Of a DNA stretch of 64,000 nt, positions 10,251-22,206 are shown piece after piece; within the stretch, counting starts at the first letter, position 1; every line of letters begins with the position of its first letter. The DNA comes from Dactylis glomerata. Taxonomy: Eukaryota > Streptophyta > Magnoliopsida > Poales > Poaceae. Both the position numbers and the translations under genes were made by a program. The notes under the pieces are model-generated. The model had not been told where the DNA came from. It did not search any database and was given only the letters and a program-made list of their open reading frames with translations. The stretch covers positions 2,994,509 through 3,058,508 of the forward strand of contig QXEO01002102.1 of assembly GCA_007115705.1 (NCBI GenBank), written 5' to 3'.

Positions 10251-13200
10251 TGTAGTGACCTCACCTTTTAAAGATGGCGATCCCTGTGCTTTTCAGTGCT
10301 AGTCCCTGGATCAAACGCTAGCACACATAGTTTAAGATGTAATATCAAGAAACAAAAGTCATTTTATTACATCGCATGATCTAGCAATTACATAAAGAAA
10401 CTTTACAATACTCGTAGCATAAATCTATCAGAGTTTACAACGAAATCAAAAATAGCATGGAGTCCTTCTTCTTCATGTGCCATAGACGAACATGCTGCGG
10501 ATAGACTCGTAACCCTGTCGTACCTTTCTTATCGTCAAAACCTGCAACATGAAATGTTGCAGCCACAAAGGGTCAATACACTTGAATTGTATTGGCAAGA
10601 TGTCACTTTTGGTGGACACAAATGGAACCTAACACTTAAATGAATACTTGGCTAAGTGGATCTTTAGGCTGAGCTTGCAGAAAAGTAATTGCTTATCCTA
10701 GTTTTCAAAAGTTCTCATTTCTCTTTTAAAACACTATTGGACACACTGGAATCCACCAGGTGCTCCTAGTTAATTATGCACACACAGGAATCCACCAGGT
10801 GCACATAATTATGATCACACAACAATCCCTTATTATCCGCTCAAGTTTTAATTTAAAGAAGTTGGGATGAGGAGATCCTTGAACAGCTTCAAAATTATGT
10901 CGCTCAAAATTGTCCATAACGGGGGACACGGCTAAGTAGTTAGTTTTTAACCCTCTGCAGAGGTGGTGCACTTTTTCCACAAGACTCAGTCAACCTCTTT
11001 TGCCATGATGCTCATTTTGCTCAAATGGCCAAGTGAAGACTAAGACGAGACTTTTCAGAAGCAATCCCTGAGACCAACCTGGACGCGCTCCATCCTACAA
11101 ATCACTACCACCCTCTCTCCGTCTGGCTAAGTTCTCGCAACTTAGTTAGTCAAGACAGAGCCCATATGACTCGTGCTTGCACTGGAAGCTTCATGACTTG
11201 AATGTCTCCAATCTCTTTGTTCCTGGGTGGCCGTCCACAAGTGAGATACACATGACCGCCATAGAGATGGCTCCGGTGTAACCACTCAACATAAATCCAT
11301 CTTACCAATTTCCACCCAGGTGTTTCATTAACTTAGTTGTTTTCTTAGTTTTTGCAAAACATAGTTTTCAAACTTAATAAAAAACATGTGGAATCCCAAC
11401 CACGATTTCTATAGCACAACTAAAGCCATCTACACTTACGATGTTTCTTCTAACAGGGTAATCAGGGGTATCCTAAATAGGAGATAGCAGGCATAACAAT
11501 CTACACATGCATAATTTTAAAAGAAAGGAAACACTACATGCATGGTAAAAATATCAGGAATTTTATGAACAAGAGTGACACTTGCCTTAGAAATTTATGA
11601 AGATTGTACTTCTCCTAATCAACACATGTGGCTCTCCGTACAACTATAAGATAGAAAGTAACACAACATAAACACACCATTTAAAGCATCATAACCAAGA
11701 AAGACAAACATAGGTGTTTATTTGTTTTAGCTTAGTCTTCAAAGTCTTAGTGATAATTGGACGAAGATTGGGGCATGAAGTTGACTTGATATGGATGGAG
11801 AGATTGGCTAAGTCAAGGACTTAAAAATTGATTGGGTGTTTTCTAATTTGTTTAAGAAGTGTCAAACACTTAGCAAAAATAGTTTTAGGGGAAAGCTTAG
11901 GCTTGGGTTGAGAAGTTGGATAAATTCTAAGTCATGAGGTCTAACACTTTCATCTTCTTGACTTGGGCTCTCTTCTCTTGATCTTCTTCTTTTGACTTCA
12001 ACTCCTTGTGTTCTCTTTCAACTTCTTGTTTTGCCTTCAACTCCTTGTCTTCTCTTCAACTTCTTATCCACGGTCTTGATATGGGAAAACTTCTATGTCA
12101 CATTGTTGGATGGGGTAGTCAAAAACACTTAGAAGAATTTGGATAAGATGGAGATGATAGTTTTGCACTTGGCAAGGATAGAGTAGATTTTTCACTAAGT
12201 CACGGTAGAGTTGAGTGATCATTAGGGCTTAGAATTATTCACACCATTGCAAAGTGGAACAAAGTCAAATAGAACAAAGTGCCTGATTTGGATTGATTTT
12301 TGCAAGGTGCCCAAATAACACAATTTTGCAAAAAAGGATGTTCTAGAGGAGTTGACTTTGAATACCTAAGATATGTGTGTGAAGTGTTCTGGTGGTTTTT
12401 CACTACCAAGGTAAGCAATTTTTACAAAAAGAATTATGCCAAAAATATTTATAGAATTAAATCTAGAGGGAAAATACTCAAATCCTCATTTGAATTTGAA
12501 TACTTGATAAAATTGGTCCAACTAATTTGTGCAGCAGTTCTACTGGATAGGGGATAACAATATGATCCTATTGCAAAAAGAATCAATTCAAAAGGATTTA
12601 TAGAATTTGAACTATATTTAAAACACTCAAACTCACATATTTAAATTTGAATGTTTTTAACTATTTCAAAAGTCAAATTTTATTTCAGAAATGTGTTCTA
12701 CCCAATTTTAGGAGTTCAGGGATATATCATTTGCAATTTTTGGATCAGTAGAACTCGAGATATGAATTTTACAAGATTCAGTCATTTTCTGTTTTCAAAA
12801 TCTAATTTTGAAATCCTGACTCAACAGGGCTGGCCACGTGGCTAGTTCTGATAGGCCCGTACCATTTCGGACGGATCCACGTTTTAAGCCGTTAGATTTA
12901 AAGAAGATTGGATGGACCAGATCTGAATGTATCGATTCATTAACTTATTCTATCCTAGCCAGAAGATCTGGATCTAACAGCGAGGAGGCTATTGAGCTCA
13001 CCTAGGGTTCCGGTGGTCGCCAAAAATGGTGCAGGCGGCGGCGCTGCACTCCGATGATTGTCTGCGACGACGATCCCGAGGTCTCTGGCAACAGCGGAGG
13101 CGTGTACGGTGCTTAGCTCGACGAGGGGAAAATGGAGGTGTGGTCGACGTCTCCGCTCGCGTCCAGGAGCGGTGAGGAGGCGCGGCCAGAGATGACGCGG

Positions 13201-14283
13201 CACTGGTGAGATACAGGCAAGGTCCTAGCTTGTCGATCCACTGCAAAAAAGGAGGAACAAAACACATCAGGAGGTGTGCATGATCAAAGGGGAGATGAGG
13301 GGTGCCAAATCTGGCGGCAGGGTCACCTTACTCCGCCAAAATTCGAGCGATGACGGCCGCAGATGCAGCGGACTCCGACGAGGAATCTCGTCGTTCTGGT
13401 GTCCTCTCTAGCTCAGGAAAAAGAGGGGAAAGGGAGAGGAGGAGGAGGGCAATTTATAGGCGCGGGAGTGTCATCGAATTAGGTAGGCACTGATTCGAAT
13501 TGAAGGGGCGAAAAATCCTCCCGGTGCGGTGTCTCCTGCGGTGATTGCGGCTAGAGGAAGAAGACGCTGAGCTGGCCTAACCGGTGGGGCCCACACATCA
13601 AAGGGAGAAAGAGGAGATACGTACCAGTTCAGGGAGGGAAAGAAGATGGGTCGTGGGCTCATTCGCTGTTGGGCCAAAAGGGATGCCCCGGGGCCCTTTT
13701 ATATTTTTTTTCCTTTTTTTCTTTTTTCTTTTTCTATTATTTTGATTCATTTATAACTTTTGCATTTTGGATCCAAATTGATTCAAACCAGTTTCTAAAA
13801 TCTTCTAAAATTCAAAGCAACAAGTTAGGACAGTAAGAAACATGTTTCCATAATAAAACAAGATTTTTAATAAAAAAAATTATAAATTGACTTAAGGGGC
13901 TTTATTGCATAAGGTCAAATATAATTTGGCCTTTCAAAATCATTCCCTTTAAAAACAAAGAATAATCTTCAATAATAGTATTTGAACTTTATTTTCAAAA
14001 ACGTTTTTAGAAATGTGAACCTTATTTGATATGATTCAATTTGTTAGTATCCTATTTGCAATAAGCTTGTCTAGGTTTGCATAAATACAAAATAGTATTT
14101 TGAAGTTTTATTTTTCTCAAAAGAGTTCTTCAAGAAATAATAAAAGGTTTGAAATGGTTTTTCCACTAAGGCTTTTGAATAAAGCAAAAAGTTTTAATTC
14201 CGTGTGAAATTTCAATCAATTCAAACATACATGGTTTCTATTTTATTTTATTTTTTCAGATTCCAAAATTTTGGGATGTGACA
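10251..14283 (-). repeat. 3' LTR of B (4033 bp)
   Basis: On the minus strand it begins TGTCACATCCC and ends GGTCACTACA. It is uninterrupted and shows the empty target of A (cctaacacttaaatg near 10628). Frames such as 12300-12557 and 12955-13267 have no domains and are not called genes. The other LTR begins TGTAACATCC, one of many small differences. Confidence 0.9.
13450..13460 (-). promoter_or_regulatory. candidate TATA box of B LTR
   Basis: The minus strand reads GCCTATAAATTGCC. It is conserved at 29080-29090 in the other LTR and is followed by a CT-rich stretch. Likely start of the element's RNA. Confidence 0.5.
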
Positions 14284-15433
14284 GACTACCACCCTTAAAA
14301 GAAATCTCATCTCGAGATTTGGAGAGGCTAGAAAGAAAGATGGGTTTGGGATACTAGGTGGGCTAGCACCCTTAAATGGAACTTTTGTGGGTAGTCTAGG
14401 TATTGGGTTCATTGTAAGCACATTTGGGATATGACTTGACACTGGGTTATTTTTTTGTACCACATGTAGCTTCCATCTTCATTTCCAATAGGTGGGTGTC
14501 TATTCACATACTATAGCGTCCATTTTTTCCGCAAGGTGGCTTGAGTATAACTTTCCTCCATTGTAGTGCTTCAATCCAACAATGACATTTGTTGAACTAC
14601 TTTGGACACTGAAGGGTCACTCTTTGGGTCAATCAGAAGACCAAGCTAAGATGTTCTCATATCTTCATTTCATACCCTTATTTGATCTTTATAGTCTTTC
14701 CATCTTAGGATTGAAACTTCTTATGCACCACTATCTTCCATTGCAAGTCATCTTCAATGGTAAGCTTGTGGTTCATCCTCAGTGAATTCCTACATTTGGC
14801 AACACTTGCCTATTATGAGGGTATAGTATCTTATCCATCCTAAGGTTTAGGCTTAACGACGTCGTCTCTCTTGTAGGTATGTCTCTCTAGATTTACCATT
14901 CCTCATATCAAGAGCGGACAACTTGAGTAGTCTTCATGAGGGCCAATCCATAACACACCCAATCGTTACCCTGTATTTCAGTTTGGTACATCTCGTACAC
15001 TAACTCTTGGTCAACCTCACTAGTTTTGACAAAAGATTCTATGGATATTGAATCCATGTTTCAATTCCTGTTGAGAATTTTAAAAACAAATATATCGATC
15101 CTTAGCTAGTGGTTTGCGTAAAATTCCTATATGGTATTATCTCACAGGTGGTAGAATCCTTCAATGATCCTTTTCTTTGGCGAAATTTGCTTTCCATACA
15201 ACCTCATCTTATGGGCATTAACATCATTACTAAAACGAGATCTGTATAAAAGATTTATTTGAAAAGATACATGAAGATTTTCATTCCACCTTATTACATC
15301 ATGAGAGTACTACCCACACCACATAGTGTTTTATTTCACTCCTTATATGACATCTATTCGAGGACAACAGTTGCATACGACATCTTCTACGTTGGTTGCT
15401 CATCAATGCGTTATCGTATCCCACTATAGTGTG
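14284..15433 (-). other. 3' noncoding part of B internal domain
   Basis: No open frame with recognisable domains. The segment next to the LTR reads (minus strand) TTTTAAGGGTGGTAGTC, identical in type to the PPT of element C at 51901-51921. The rest is AT-rich and resembles 50732-51900 of C, which is the same domain in the opposite orientation. Confidence 0.65.
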
Positions 15434-16339
15434 TCATCCTTCAGTTGGCGCTCTGAAGTACTTCTCAGGACACTTGTCTACATAATGTCCTTTGTTGCCA
15501 CATTTGTAACAAGTGACAAGGCTGAAATCCTTTCCACTATACTTTTCTGGGCAATTATTAGCATAATGTCTAGACCCGCGACAGTTGAAACAAATATCTT
15601 GAGCATGATCCTTCTTTTGCCCCCCATTGATTACATAGCCCCTTTTCTCACGTTCTTTGCATTTCTCCTTATCTAGGCAGTCCCATGAATAGTGTCCTAA
15701 CCTTTTACATTCTTGGCACTCTACTTGGCTGATATCTTTCCTCTTCTATGGCTTCTCCAGGGCTAGAAGATCTTCCAATTCTTGCTTCTCATACTCCATT
15801 ATGATTGAGGGAAACCTTTCTCTCTTCTTGTGGTTATTTTTGGTTACTTGTAGTCTTCCCCTTGGGTTGTTTCTCTTGGTGGTGATAAAATGTTTCGCCT
15901 TCTTAGGCTCGAATTCAGCACCTGCTTTCCCGAGTGAGTGATGTATCTTATGCTTGACTTGTTGATTCACTTTATCCACCATAGCATTGAGATGACATTC
16001 TGCGAGGACGTGATTTGTTCCTTCACACAAAAGACACGTAAACTTTGACAAGCGACATTCTCTATTACAATGATCTGTTCCACAACTATGGCACTGCTCC
16101 TCACAATACTTAGATATATGTCCTATATATCCATAGGGTTTGCAAGCTTGGTTTCTTGTCACAACATGTTCTTCGGGCTTGTCATTGCTTAGATCACTTG
16201 GTGATACGTTGTTGTTGTTAGTCATGATCTGAGACGCCATTTGCACAATGTGAGTATGTGCATCTAACAGTTGCTGCACTCCTGGGGGTAACTCATTGCT
16301 CTTGCTGCTGATCATATTTTGGGTTACCACTTGAGTCAA
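15434..16339 (-). pseudogene. multi-zinc-knuckle gag-like protein of B, one in-frame stop
   Basis: The minus-strand frame starts at ATG 16339 and runs 197 codons to a TAG at 15746, then stays open in the same frame to TGA at 15434. Cysteine motifs in order: CKPYGYIGHISKYC (degenerate), CHSCGTDHCNREC (variant), CLLCEGTNHVLAEC (perfect CX2CX4HX4C, 15994-16038), and after the stop CQECKRLGHYSWDC (15677-15720), CFNCRGSRHYANNC (15550-15595) and CYKCGNKGHYVDKC (15469-15514). A Lys/Arg-rich segment lies between knuckles 3 and 4. CCHC knuckles bind single-stranded nucleic acid in retroelement gag. Four to six in one protein is more than the one or two usual for plant gypsy gag. The stop may be a recent substitution or a readthrough site. 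Confidence 0.75.
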
Positions 16340-16679
16340 CTAGGTATGCGTCTCTATCATCATCTGCATCACTAAGTGGATCTGAGAGTTGTTGAGGCTG
16401 CTCTGGCTTTGATGATGCATCTGTTAAAGTTTTTGGGTAGGGTTTAGGTTTTTAACAAGGAGAAGAATAGAGTGGAAAACTTCTAAAGAATGTTCCTACC
16501 AGTTAGCAACAATTCAAGTCAAATCACCTTACAATCAATAAACATTCAACAAGCATTCAACTCATCAAGCAATCAGGTTTTAATACAAACGAAAGGTACG
16601 ATAATTCCACAAGTCGGTATGATCATAAACATTTATTACAATGACGTCGCTTATTTAAAAGTCTTAAATGGAGGTCCAA

Positions 16680-17222
16680 CTAAAGCTTCTTGGTCCCCTT
16701 CGAGGCAGATCCATTGGTTTGGTCCATCTGCTTCTTCAGAGCTGCAATCTGATCATCCTTGGTGATGTTGAGATCATTTTGAAAACCAAGTTTGAATGCA
16801 AGCTCTACCATGTCACCTTGAAGTTGACTTATGGTTTCCTTCAGTTCAGTAGTATCCTCATTTTCTTCTTTGAGGTCCTTTTGAGTATTATAAAGTCTCC
16901 ACTTGAGTCTCTCTCCAAGTTCTTTTCTGGCTTCCCATGCAGCACATCTTGCGGAGTCAAAGAATGATGGATACATCTCGGAGCTGGTGAACATCCAGAG
17001 TCCCATCTTCTTGTGGTCGTCTTCTTTGTTCTTGTATAGGTGGAGTTGTACCCACCAATATTTCTGACCTTCATCAATCACGGGAAATCCCTTGTAGATA
17101 GCTTCTCCTTGCATTCCCATGCTCAACATGAGGTTCTTCAGTGCTTTGGGAAACTCAGTCTCACTCTTCAGGGCCATGGTCATCACGGGTCCCTTCTTGA
17201 CGGATTCGTTGATGCTGGCCAT
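16680..17222 (-). CDS. conserved 180-residue LARD protein, copy in B
   Basis: Intact minus-strand frame, ATG at 17222, the first gene after the PBS of B. It differs from the B' copy (1164-1706) at only a few residues, for example an Ile to Arg change within the ARCAAWEARKELGERL helix. Features are an N-terminal helical part, a strand-rich middle with YWWVQLHLYK, an Ala-rich helix near residues 93-108, a coiled coil near 115-170 and a basic end. It is encoded upstream of the zinc-knuckle frame in the same direction, so the two were probably made from one RNA. The function is unknown; RNA packaging or particle assembly is a guess from position. Confidence 0.75.
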   Translation of the reverse strand: MASINESVKKGPVMTMALKSETEFPKALKNLMLSMGMQGEAIYKGFPVIDEGQKYWWVQLHLYKNKEDDHKKMGLWMFTSSEMYPSFFDSARCAAWEARKELGERLKWRLYNTQKDLKEENEDTTELKETISQLQGDMVELAFKLGFQNDLNITKDDQIAALKKQMDQTNGSASKGTKKL

Positions 17223-17542
17223 CTAAAAGATTTTAAAACAATGGAATAAGTAGTGAAAGAAAATTATAACAAGAAAGTAAAACTTGGATAACCTTTTAAA
17301 TCCTAGGCTATTTCCTAAGGTCATCATCTTTTCCTTCTCCTTGAGTGGGGCAAGTAGCTCATCATTTGCAAAATAGTTCGTTGGTCCTACTATTATCAAA
17401 TGAAGAGTAGGGACAAAAATGACTAAGGAAAGACTTTAAGAGATAATGAGTGTGTAGGGTTTTAACTTATAGGTAAAACAACTCCTATTTTCTAAGGGGT
17501 TTTTGTCCAATCCTAGGGTTACGAACCTAAGGGCAACACTTT

Positions 17543-17554
17543 GCTCTGATACCA
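17543..17554 (-). other. primer-binding site (tRNA-iMet) of B
   Basis: TGGTATCAGAGC on the minus strand, two bases from the LTR end at 17557. Perfect match to the usual initiator tRNA-Met site. Confidence 0.88.
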
Positions 17555-17556
17555 TC

Positions 17557-17937
17557 TGTAGTGACCTCACCTTTTAAAGATGACGATCCATGTGCTTTTC
17601 AGTGCTAGTCCTTGGATCAAACGCTAGCACACACAGTTTAAGATGTAACATCAAGAAACAAAGGTCATTTTATTACATCGCATGATCTAGCAATTACATA
17701 AAGAAACTTTACAATACTCGTAGCATAAAGCTATCAGAGTTTACAACAAAATCAAAAATAGCATGGAGTCCTTCTTCATGTGCCATAGGCGAACATGCAG
17801 CGGATAGACTCGTAACCCTGTCGTACCTTTCTTATCGTCAAAACCTGCAACATGAAACGTTGCAGCCACAATGGGTCAATACACTTGAATTGTATTGGCA
17901 AGATGTTACTTTTGGTGGACACAAATGGAACCTAACA
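17557..17937 (-). repeat. 5' LTR of B, inner segment
   Basis: First 381 bases (as read on the + strand) of the right-hand LTR of B, homologous to 10251-10632. It ends in taaca (17933-17937), the left target-site duplication of A. The LTR continues at 26267. Confidence 0.88.
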
Positions 17938-20900
17938 TGTAACGGCCCAGAAAAATCCCCTTTTTTAGAAATTGTTTGTTCTTTTTTTCTTTTGTGCATC
18001 ATGCATCATCATGCATTGTCACCTTGCATTTTTTTATCTAAAGTTATTTAAATTAACATCTACTATTGTTATTTTACTGGTATGGTTTTATAATAAACCT
18101 TCCTCTTCTTTTCTTTTCTTATTTTAATTTAAAATTAAAACTATAATGTTTACAACCCTTGCTATTGTTTTGTAATAATAAATCAAGTTTTATAAATCTT
18201 TTCTCCTTCTCTCTTCTACTCTTTTCTCTCCATCGCTCTTTCTTTAAAAGGTCATTTTTTTTAAATTCTGGCGTGCTGCTTCCTTCGCTCTTTGGCCCAC
18301 TCGAGCTCCAGTCCACCGAAGCCCGCTTGTTCTTTGTCTTTTCTCCCACCTGTACGGCAGGAAATCCACCGGAGCCACATCGACTGTGTAGCGATGGGAC
18401 GGACGTCCTCGCCTCTGTCCGCCTATAAGAACTCGATCCTAGCCCTACAACCCTAGTCCGTTTCTGTGTCGCCGCGACTCGCTCTTCTCCCTCTTGCTCC
18501 GCTTCCTGTCTACCCGCCCGTCACCCTCACCTCGCCATGGGCGTCTCCAACGTTCGGCGCCCGTCCTTGCTCAGCCCGCGACCAGGAGCTTGCTGCTCGT
18601 TTCTCTGCCGCCGCGCGGACATCCTCGACAGTAGCAGCTCGATAGCCTTTGGTTTCTACACGGCCATGCGCTTCTTCCACCTCCGACTTCAACCGCGAAC
18701 GCACGCCTACAAATGCCGACCTTGCCGCTCTGCTCCAACGCCAAGCTGTGTGCTTGCACGCTCTGCAGCGCGTCTCCGCGGCCGAGTTCCGCCTGTCTCC
18801 GTCCTCCCCCGACCATTCGTCCACGCTCTTGCCCTACCGGTGAGTTTCAGATCCTTTCGTCCACTCCACCGTCGACTTTGCGCCTCACAGCCGCCGTTTC
18901 CTTTCTTCCCGAGGTCCTCTCCGCCATGGCCCATGGACTCGCTCATGTCGCTTCAAGCTCTGCGCTCCGGCTTGCTCGTCCGCGACCCGGCGCCAATTCC
19001 TTCGCCAAGCTCCGCTGCCTTCTGGATATCTCTGACCGGCCGGTGTTGGCCACGTCGCGCGTACGTCCGTCTGCCTCGCTCTCCTGCAGTTACGCGGACG
19101 TCCTCGTCTCCGGCGTCCTCTGCATCTGCGTCAAATCTCCAGATCTCGGCTTATTGGTTCAAAAAGTATCGGCTTTCTCCATTGATAAAATCCGCTGCTA
19201 GCTCCACTGGTCCGTTCCTTGATTCCTACATGGGCAGACCAAAGTTCGAATCCCATCTGTGGCATATAAAGCCCACCCTTTTGTCTCATTTTAATCTCTT
19301 CTAGCTGACATGTAGGGACACCTCGTCAGTGACCATAGGAGCCTTGTGTCCGGTCAGCATCCAGTCAACGCTTCAGGCCGTAGTCAGCCACTCAGGCTGG
19401 TATTCTTCTCGGTATAAAAAGTTTCAACCGTCCCTCTGTTCTCTTTAGAAAATTCCAGAAATTGTTTGAAAATTGTAATATTCATATCTTTCAAACCGTA
19501 ACTTGGAATAAAATGTTTTCTATATGAAATTTTATCAGAAAAATGTAAAGAATCTGAATATGGCATTCATATCCTTGTTTGCATCTCGCATCATGTAATG
19601 ACATGGTAGTTTGCATATCACCTAATAAGTAACATATGAAGTATATGGGAAATGCTTATAATGTTTTCCCCGCTTCATTTAATTTTGTGTAGATCACCTA
19701 TACCTTGTCTTTGTCATGCTAATCAACATTTAAATTGCCGGTAGTAAAGCAACTTGAACCACATAAATGTGTGCCGGGATTCCGATTCCGCTTAATTTTG
19801 ATAAGTTGCATTGCATCATAATTCCCATGTCATGCATGCTTGCATATGATCATGCTGATTCTTTTGCCGTAGTAGTAAGTGTTGCATCCGTTGTTTGTTG
19901 TAGCGTTTTGCTACTTCGCGGATAGGACGTTTCGTGATGATGTGAGCAACGACAAGTTCTGCGGGTGTTCTTCGACAATCTTGCCAGGCAAGCTTTCCCA
20001 CCCCTTGCCTACCTATAGGGGTACTTATCACCTATTTATGATTATGCTTTCTTCTTTATGCTAGCTTTGTGTTCCGATGCTTGTTTCGAGTCACGAAACC
20101 TATCCACATGTTTCCCCAAAGCAAAACTATATACTCGCCACCTCCCGCCTATTACCTTTTGCTTGTTGTTTGAGTTGGCCTTGCGAGTCGTAGGCATGCT
20201 TAGGTTCTTTCAAGTTGTATTATCATAACGGGTTGTTGGGAAGTTTATCACATGCTCTACTTGGTTATGAGATGGATACTAATTGGAGATTAGTTGGTTA
20301 TAAGATGTTGGAGATAAACATGATTTAATTATGTTACAACTACACTTGTTTAAGCAGAGGCATCGGTGAGTCTTTTTGCCCGTTTTACGACGGCTCACTT
20401 GTGTCCCCTAGGACCCCGAGTTCGCATGAACTGTTCTAAGATGAGCGCACTAACCACTCGTGGAGATGCCTTGGGATCTCCCTTGACTTACTACTTTTTC
20501 TCGAGTTAGTTTACCGGGGGCCACAACACCGTGTTTTACATTTGGATCTGCATTTGGTTTGGGCTACCAGTGATGGTGCTTTAGGTTCTAAGCCCCCCTC
20601 CGATGGGTGTGGTTGTGCCGCCTCCGATGGTTGGCAGGTTTATTTGTCTGCGGCGCGTTTTTATGTGAAGCTAGCGGATCCCTCCGATGGGCTCTCTTCT
20701 AGTCTTCTCCGTTCTCGCAAACTTCTGAGTCCGTCTTCGGAGCTCCGCCGACTTCGTTACGGGTAGCTTAGTAGGGTGGCCCCCCTAAACTCTCTCGTAG
20801 AACTAGCAACGGTCTTGTCGTGATATCTGGCCCTTGTCTAGGTTGGATTGATCGAGCGTGTATGGGTACATTGGTGCACCCCTGCAGGGTAAATCTTTTC

Positions 20901-21755
20901 GAAAAGCCGTGTCCGCGGTTATGGACGACTTGGAGCCGTTCTACTCGATCATAGAACAATTTGCACCTAATTGATGATAAAAAGTGGCGTAGTAAATAGT
21001 TCTACTACAATATTAAATTGTTATCAAATTGTCAACCGTGTGAGTGCCTTTGATATTGCTTCTTCGTGTGGTGCGATGAGGTGATTCATCGGCTGGGTTA
21101 TGTTTGTTGTAGTATTCTAGTTGGTTCCTTTATGCGCTCTCTTATCTTATTCTGATTAGACGGAAGTTGTAGAGTGTCTCTATAGGTTCTTTAGTGCTTG
21201 CTCGCTGCCGCTTAACCCCACCATACAGCTGACGTCCTTTTTGAGTCTCTCGAGTTGTCTGTGTACCTCACGTACAAAGGCGGCTTATTGACTACGCTTT
21301 ATACGTCTTGAAGTCTTGCTAAGTACTTCGTACTTATTGCTGCTCGTCTCGGATTTCTCGCCGGAGCAGGTTTGAAGACAGGTACATGGGAGCGACGACG
21401 TTAGCAAGGTTACCCTTCCGGCTTGGCCTGGGCAGGGTTATGGACGCCATCGATTATCTTCAGGCCTCTTAGGCCCATTTGTATTCTTGTCTGTACTCAG
21501 ATACTATTTTGCTTTATGTATGATTTGGATCTTTGTATGTATATTTGGATCTTGACTCGTGGAGTATTTGCGGTTATATTATATTCTTTTGTGGGTTCCA
21601 TCGTGAACTTGAGTAATGTTACTACCTTGATTCCACCCGCCTAATGTGTATGTTGCGACGTGCACATTTCGCTTGGTGGGCGTTTCCAAAGCGACATCGT
21701 GCGAATTGTGGCGTGATTGCTATAATTCGCAAGGTGCCGATTTTGGGGCGTCACA
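17938..21755 (+). repeat. LTR 1 of A (3818 bp)
   Basis: Begins TGTAACGGCCCAG and ends GGGGCGTCACA. AT-rich U3, a TATA-like box at 18422-18430, a GC-rich leader to about 19200, then about 2.5 kb of ordinary-looking noncoding sequence. A clear splice-donor consensus lies at 18840. Confidence 0.88.
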
Positions 21756-22206
21756 AGTGGTATAAGAGCCAAAGTTTTGTCGATACCCGCGGGTCCGCTC
21801 TGCCTGTAGGTTAACCTTGCCAATGGTCATTGTTGAGTCTAGTACAAAACTATTTTTGCTACAAATGCGTTGGATAGCTCTAAGTAGGTCTGCATTTTAC
21901 TCCTTACCTCCGTGCTTCTCTCCTCTTACCTTTGCGAGTTTTGAGTCTTCTCTATCTTACCTTCTTTAAGTTTTAGGATCCTGCGTGGGTGGACGATCTC
22001 TTGCCTTTAACCTAATAGGTCCGCTCTTCGGAAGTTCATCATCATCAACATGAGCAAGAATACTTTGTTGGTGGTGTCGAGAAGGAACCTTTTGTTGGTG
22101 GTGTCGACGACATCTACACGGTGCAAGAATATTCGATAGTCTAACCAACTCTTCCCCCTACACGAGCGTGGATCTCGGGGCGAGATCCCTTGTTGGTGGT
22201 GTCGAT
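21756..22206 (+). other. internal domain of A (451 bp) with PBS
   Basis: The PBS at 21758-21770 reads TGGTATAAGAGCC, one mismatch from the tRNA-Met site. The remainder is noncoding. A 16-base motif TTGTTGGTGGTGTCGA occurs three times, near 22066, 22090 and 22191, the last abutting LTR 2 where a PPT should be. Confidence 0.8.

Noticed and set aside
12955..13677. Overlapping frames on both strands in the B LTR, and the equivalents at 28585-29386
   Set aside because: GC-rich transcribed part of the LTR; the same region in the other LTR has shifted frames and no domain.
17543..17554. Possible tRNA gene at PBS positions
   Set aside because: Only the 12-18 bases complementary to a tRNA 3' end are present, with no cloverleaf.
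18537..19304. 255-codon frame in A LTR 1, with similar frames at 3106-3795 and 22736-23473
   Set aside because: Low-complexity Ser/Pro/Arg/Cys translation of a GC-rich leader. The longest frame differs among the three copies and opposite-strand frames are equally long, so no protein conservation is seen.
22066..22206. TTGTTGGTGGTGTCGA triplets considered as a CRISPR-like or satellite array
   Set aside because: Only three copies with unequal spacing, inside a plant retroelement; better read as a repeated PPT-site motif.
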